Assembly: GCA_964531505.1 (NCBI GenBank)
Contig: CAZHDT010000014.1
Coordinates: forward strand, 1-16,335
Reading direction: 5' to 3'
Origin: UBA6264 sp964531505
Lineage (GTDB): Bacteria > Patescibacteriota > Patescibacteriia > UBA2591 > UBA6264
Length of the DNA stretch: 16,335 nt
Shown: one piece after another, positions 15,193 to 16,335 of the stretch
How positions within the stretch are numbered: position 1 is the stretch's first letter
How the letters are laid out: each line of letters starts with the position of its first letter
Notes under the pieces: model-generated
The model's database searches: none
Told to the model about the DNA's origin: nothing
The model's input: the letters and a program-made list of their open reading frames with translations, nothing else
Translations under genes and position numbers: made by a program

Positions 15193-15211
15193 TTGATATT
15201 GATAATATCAA
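15193..15211. repeat. 8-bp AT-rich hairpin after the 100-aa membrane protein gene
   Basis: TTGATATT (15193-15200) and AATATCAA (15204-15211) are perfect inverted copies with a 3-nt loop, directly after the stop codon at 15214. On the minus strand it is followed by TTTATTTT. The stem is AT-rich and weak. It could be an inefficient terminator, a processing site before tRNA-Thr(GGU), or chance in AT-rich DNA. Confidence 0.35.
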
Positions 15212-15213
15212 TC

Positions 15214-15516
15214 TCAATGAGATAAAATCTTTTTTATAAATTGTAAAGGTTTTTTTAAAAAAATCAAGGTTTTTTTAAAAAAATCAATAAGAAAATTTTT
15301 CCAAACTAAACCCTTTTTTCTTATCTTTTTTTGCCATTCTTCAATAAAATAAATAATCTTTTTTTCTAAAATTGCCTTTTTAATTCTAATTTTTTTTTCT
15401 TCGGGAATTTGTTCTAAATCTATTTTTAATAAAAACGGAAATTTTTTAATAATAATATAGAGAATGACCCCTAAAGAAATTAAAATAATAATAATAAAAA
15501 TAAGATTAAATAACAT
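15214..15516 (-). CDS. Small single-pass membrane protein, CPR-type, unknown function
   Basis: The 100-aa product has one N-terminal membrane helix (about residues 2-24, FNLIFIIIILISLGVILYII) and a very basic cytosolic tail. The juxtamembrane part (KKFPFLLKIDLEQIPEEK) resembles small Parcubacteria proteins of unknown function that I recall with the pattern KFP...D.E.IP.EK. The tail is rich in Lys, Ile and Phe. Near the 3' end two tandem copies of a 20-bp unit are read in different frames (DFFKKT, then IFLKKP), so the last 20 residues may have been altered by a duplication. It lies 7 nt after tpiA and just before the tRNA cluster, so it is probably co-transcribed with tpiA. I cannot assign a function. 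Confidence 0.7.
   Translation of the reverse strand: MLFNLIFIIIILISLGVILYIIIKKFPFLLKIDLEQIPEEKKIRIKKAILEKKIIYFIEEWQKKIRKKGLVWKNFLIDFFKKTLIFLKKPLQFIKKILSH
15246..15287 (-). repeat. 20-bp tandem duplication inside the 100-aa gene
   Basis: The sequence repeats with a 20-bp period (15246-15267 equals 15266-15287, 22 matched bases). Each copy contains the self-complementary TTTTTTTAAAAAAA. Because 20 is not a multiple of three, the copies are translated in different frames. Confidence 0.8.
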
Positions 15517-15523
15517 AAATTTT

Positions 15524-16312
15524 TTAAGACATTATTTTGCCCATTTTAAGAAATTCTTCCACTTTTAAAGATGCGGCACCTATTAAAAATCCATCAATAT
15601 TTTCAAGATTAATAAATGACTCAATTGTGTTTAAATCAATATTTCCTCCATAAACAATCCTAATATTATTTCTAACAATGGGCAGAGGAAATAAATCAAT
15701 CATCCTTTGCGAAATTATTTTAGCTAAATATTCTACTTCTTCTGAATTAACTGTCTGGCCGGTATTAACAACCCAAACTGGTTCATAGCTAATAATAATT
15801 TTCTGTCCTGAATTTATTTTAACCCCCTCTAAAAACTGAGAAATCTGATTAATAATTGCTTGTTCTTTTAAGCCCCTATCTCTTTCTTCTTTAGTTTCTC
15901 CTAAACAAATAATTGGCACTAAACCTGACAATAAAGCGTTTTTAACTTTTTTATTAATCATTTCTCCGTCTTCTTTTAAAAATTGTTTCCTCTCAGAATG
16001 TCCAATAATCACATAATTGCAACCCAAATTTTTTAGATAAGCAGGTGAAATTTCTCCGGTGAAATTTCCTTGATTTTTCCAAAAACAATTTTGCGCTCCT
16101 AAAAAAATTTCTTCTTTGTTTTTTTGTAAAATTTCACTAATCGAAACAAGGTCGGTAAAAGAAGGACAAATAACTGTTTCAAAATTAATTTGGCCTTTTT
16201 TTTCTTTAAAGATTGCCTTCAAACCCGTTAAAATTTCTTGGACCAATCTTTTAGATTCAACTAAAGAAAGATTCATTTTCCAATTAGCAATAATAATTTT
16301 TTTTTTAGCCAT
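15524..16312 (-). CDS. tpiA: Triosephosphate isomerase
   Basis: TIM interconverts dihydroxyacetone phosphate and glyceraldehyde 3-phosphate in glycolysis. The 262-aa protein is slightly longer than the usual 250. Catalytic residues are intact: K12 in IIANWKMN, H105 in IIGHSERKQF and E177 in SYEPVW. The phosphate-closing loop 6 reads VWVVNTGQT instead of the common VWAIGTGKT, and loop 7 has YGGN. The C-terminal phosphate-binding stretch GFLIGAASLK matches the usual GxLVGGASL apart from one Gly to Ala change. The ATG at 16312 gives the family-standard start. A TATAAT (16332-16327) lies 14 nt before it, and any -35 would be outside the window. The 100-aa gene follows 7 nt later. Confidence 0.96.
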   Translation of the reverse strand: MAKKKIIIANWKMNLSLVESKRLVQEILTGLKAIFKEKKGQINFETVICPSFTDLVSISEILQKNKEEIFLGAQNCFWKNQGNFTGEISPAYLKNLGCNYVIIGHSERKQFLKEDGEMINKKVKNALLSGLVPIICLGETKEERDRGLKEQAIINQISQFLEGVKINSGQKIIISYEPVWVVNTGQTVNSEEVEYLAKIISQRMIDLFPLPIVRNNIRIVYGGNIDLNTIESFINLENIDGFLIGAASLKVEEFLKMGKIMS

Positions 16313-16326
16313 ATTTTTATTATCGT

Positions 16327-16332
16327 ATTATA
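16327..16332 (-). promoter_or_regulatory. Possible -10 element of tpiA
   Basis: TATAAT reads on the minus strand 14 nt before the tpiA ATG. Transcription would then start about 7-8 nt before the start codon, giving a nearly leaderless mRNA. The -35 region is beyond the window edge, so this cannot be confirmed here. Confidence 0.35.
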
Positions 16333-16335
16333 TAG

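Noticed and set aside
1..16335. CRISPR array, insertion sequence, rRNA or prophage genes
   Set aside because: No spaced identical repeats, no transposase or phage protein, and no rRNA-like sequence were seen; the only mobile element is the intein.

Overview
The window is AT-rich (by eye about 30% G+C), compact, and almost entirely coded on the minus strand. It looks like a piece of a small anaerobic bacterial genome of the Candidate Phyla Radiation (Patescibacteria, most like Parcubacteria). This rests on the base composition, shortened enzymes (RsmI and MetG without C-terminal extensions), few Shine-Dalgarno sites, a class III (oxygen-sensitive) ribonucleotide reductase, and two membrane proteins (452 aa and 100 aa) that resemble CPR-conserved families. 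RF2 is present and its own mRNA uses UGA as a regulated stop, so UGA is a stop codon here and not recoded as in Gracilibacteria/Absconditabacteria.

Layout, following minus-strand transcription from high to low coordinates. tpiA (15524-16312) and a 100-aa membrane protein (15214-15516) lead into tRNA-Thr(GGU), tRNA-Tyr(GUA), tRNA-Thr(UGU), rpmG (L33, 52 aa) and tRNA-Trp(CCA) between 14537 and 15179. dnaJ follows with a good promoter. Next comes a 452-aa membrane-anchored protein with its own extended -10 promoter, then rsmI, metG and a CvpA-family membrane protein. A 36-bp dyad separates these from nrdD (with an in-frame intein) and its activase nrdG. Then come an HtrA/DegP-type protease, prfB (RF2), and comEC split into two overlapping genes. 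A 255-bp intergenic region (116-370) with a GC-rich hairpin and degenerate heptamer repeats precedes the first 38 codons of ndk at the left edge.

The most notable items are three. First, prfB must be read through the classic +1 programmed frameshift (CUU UGA C), so the real gene starts at 3836 and not at 3724. Second, a 322-aa intein with intact LAGLIDADG endonuclease motifs sits in a conserved loop of NrdD. Third, comEC is broken at a run of eight A residues, so that the channel and metallo-beta-lactamase halves are separate, overlapping frames. I did not find a clearly new multigene system; most of the window is housekeeping genes.
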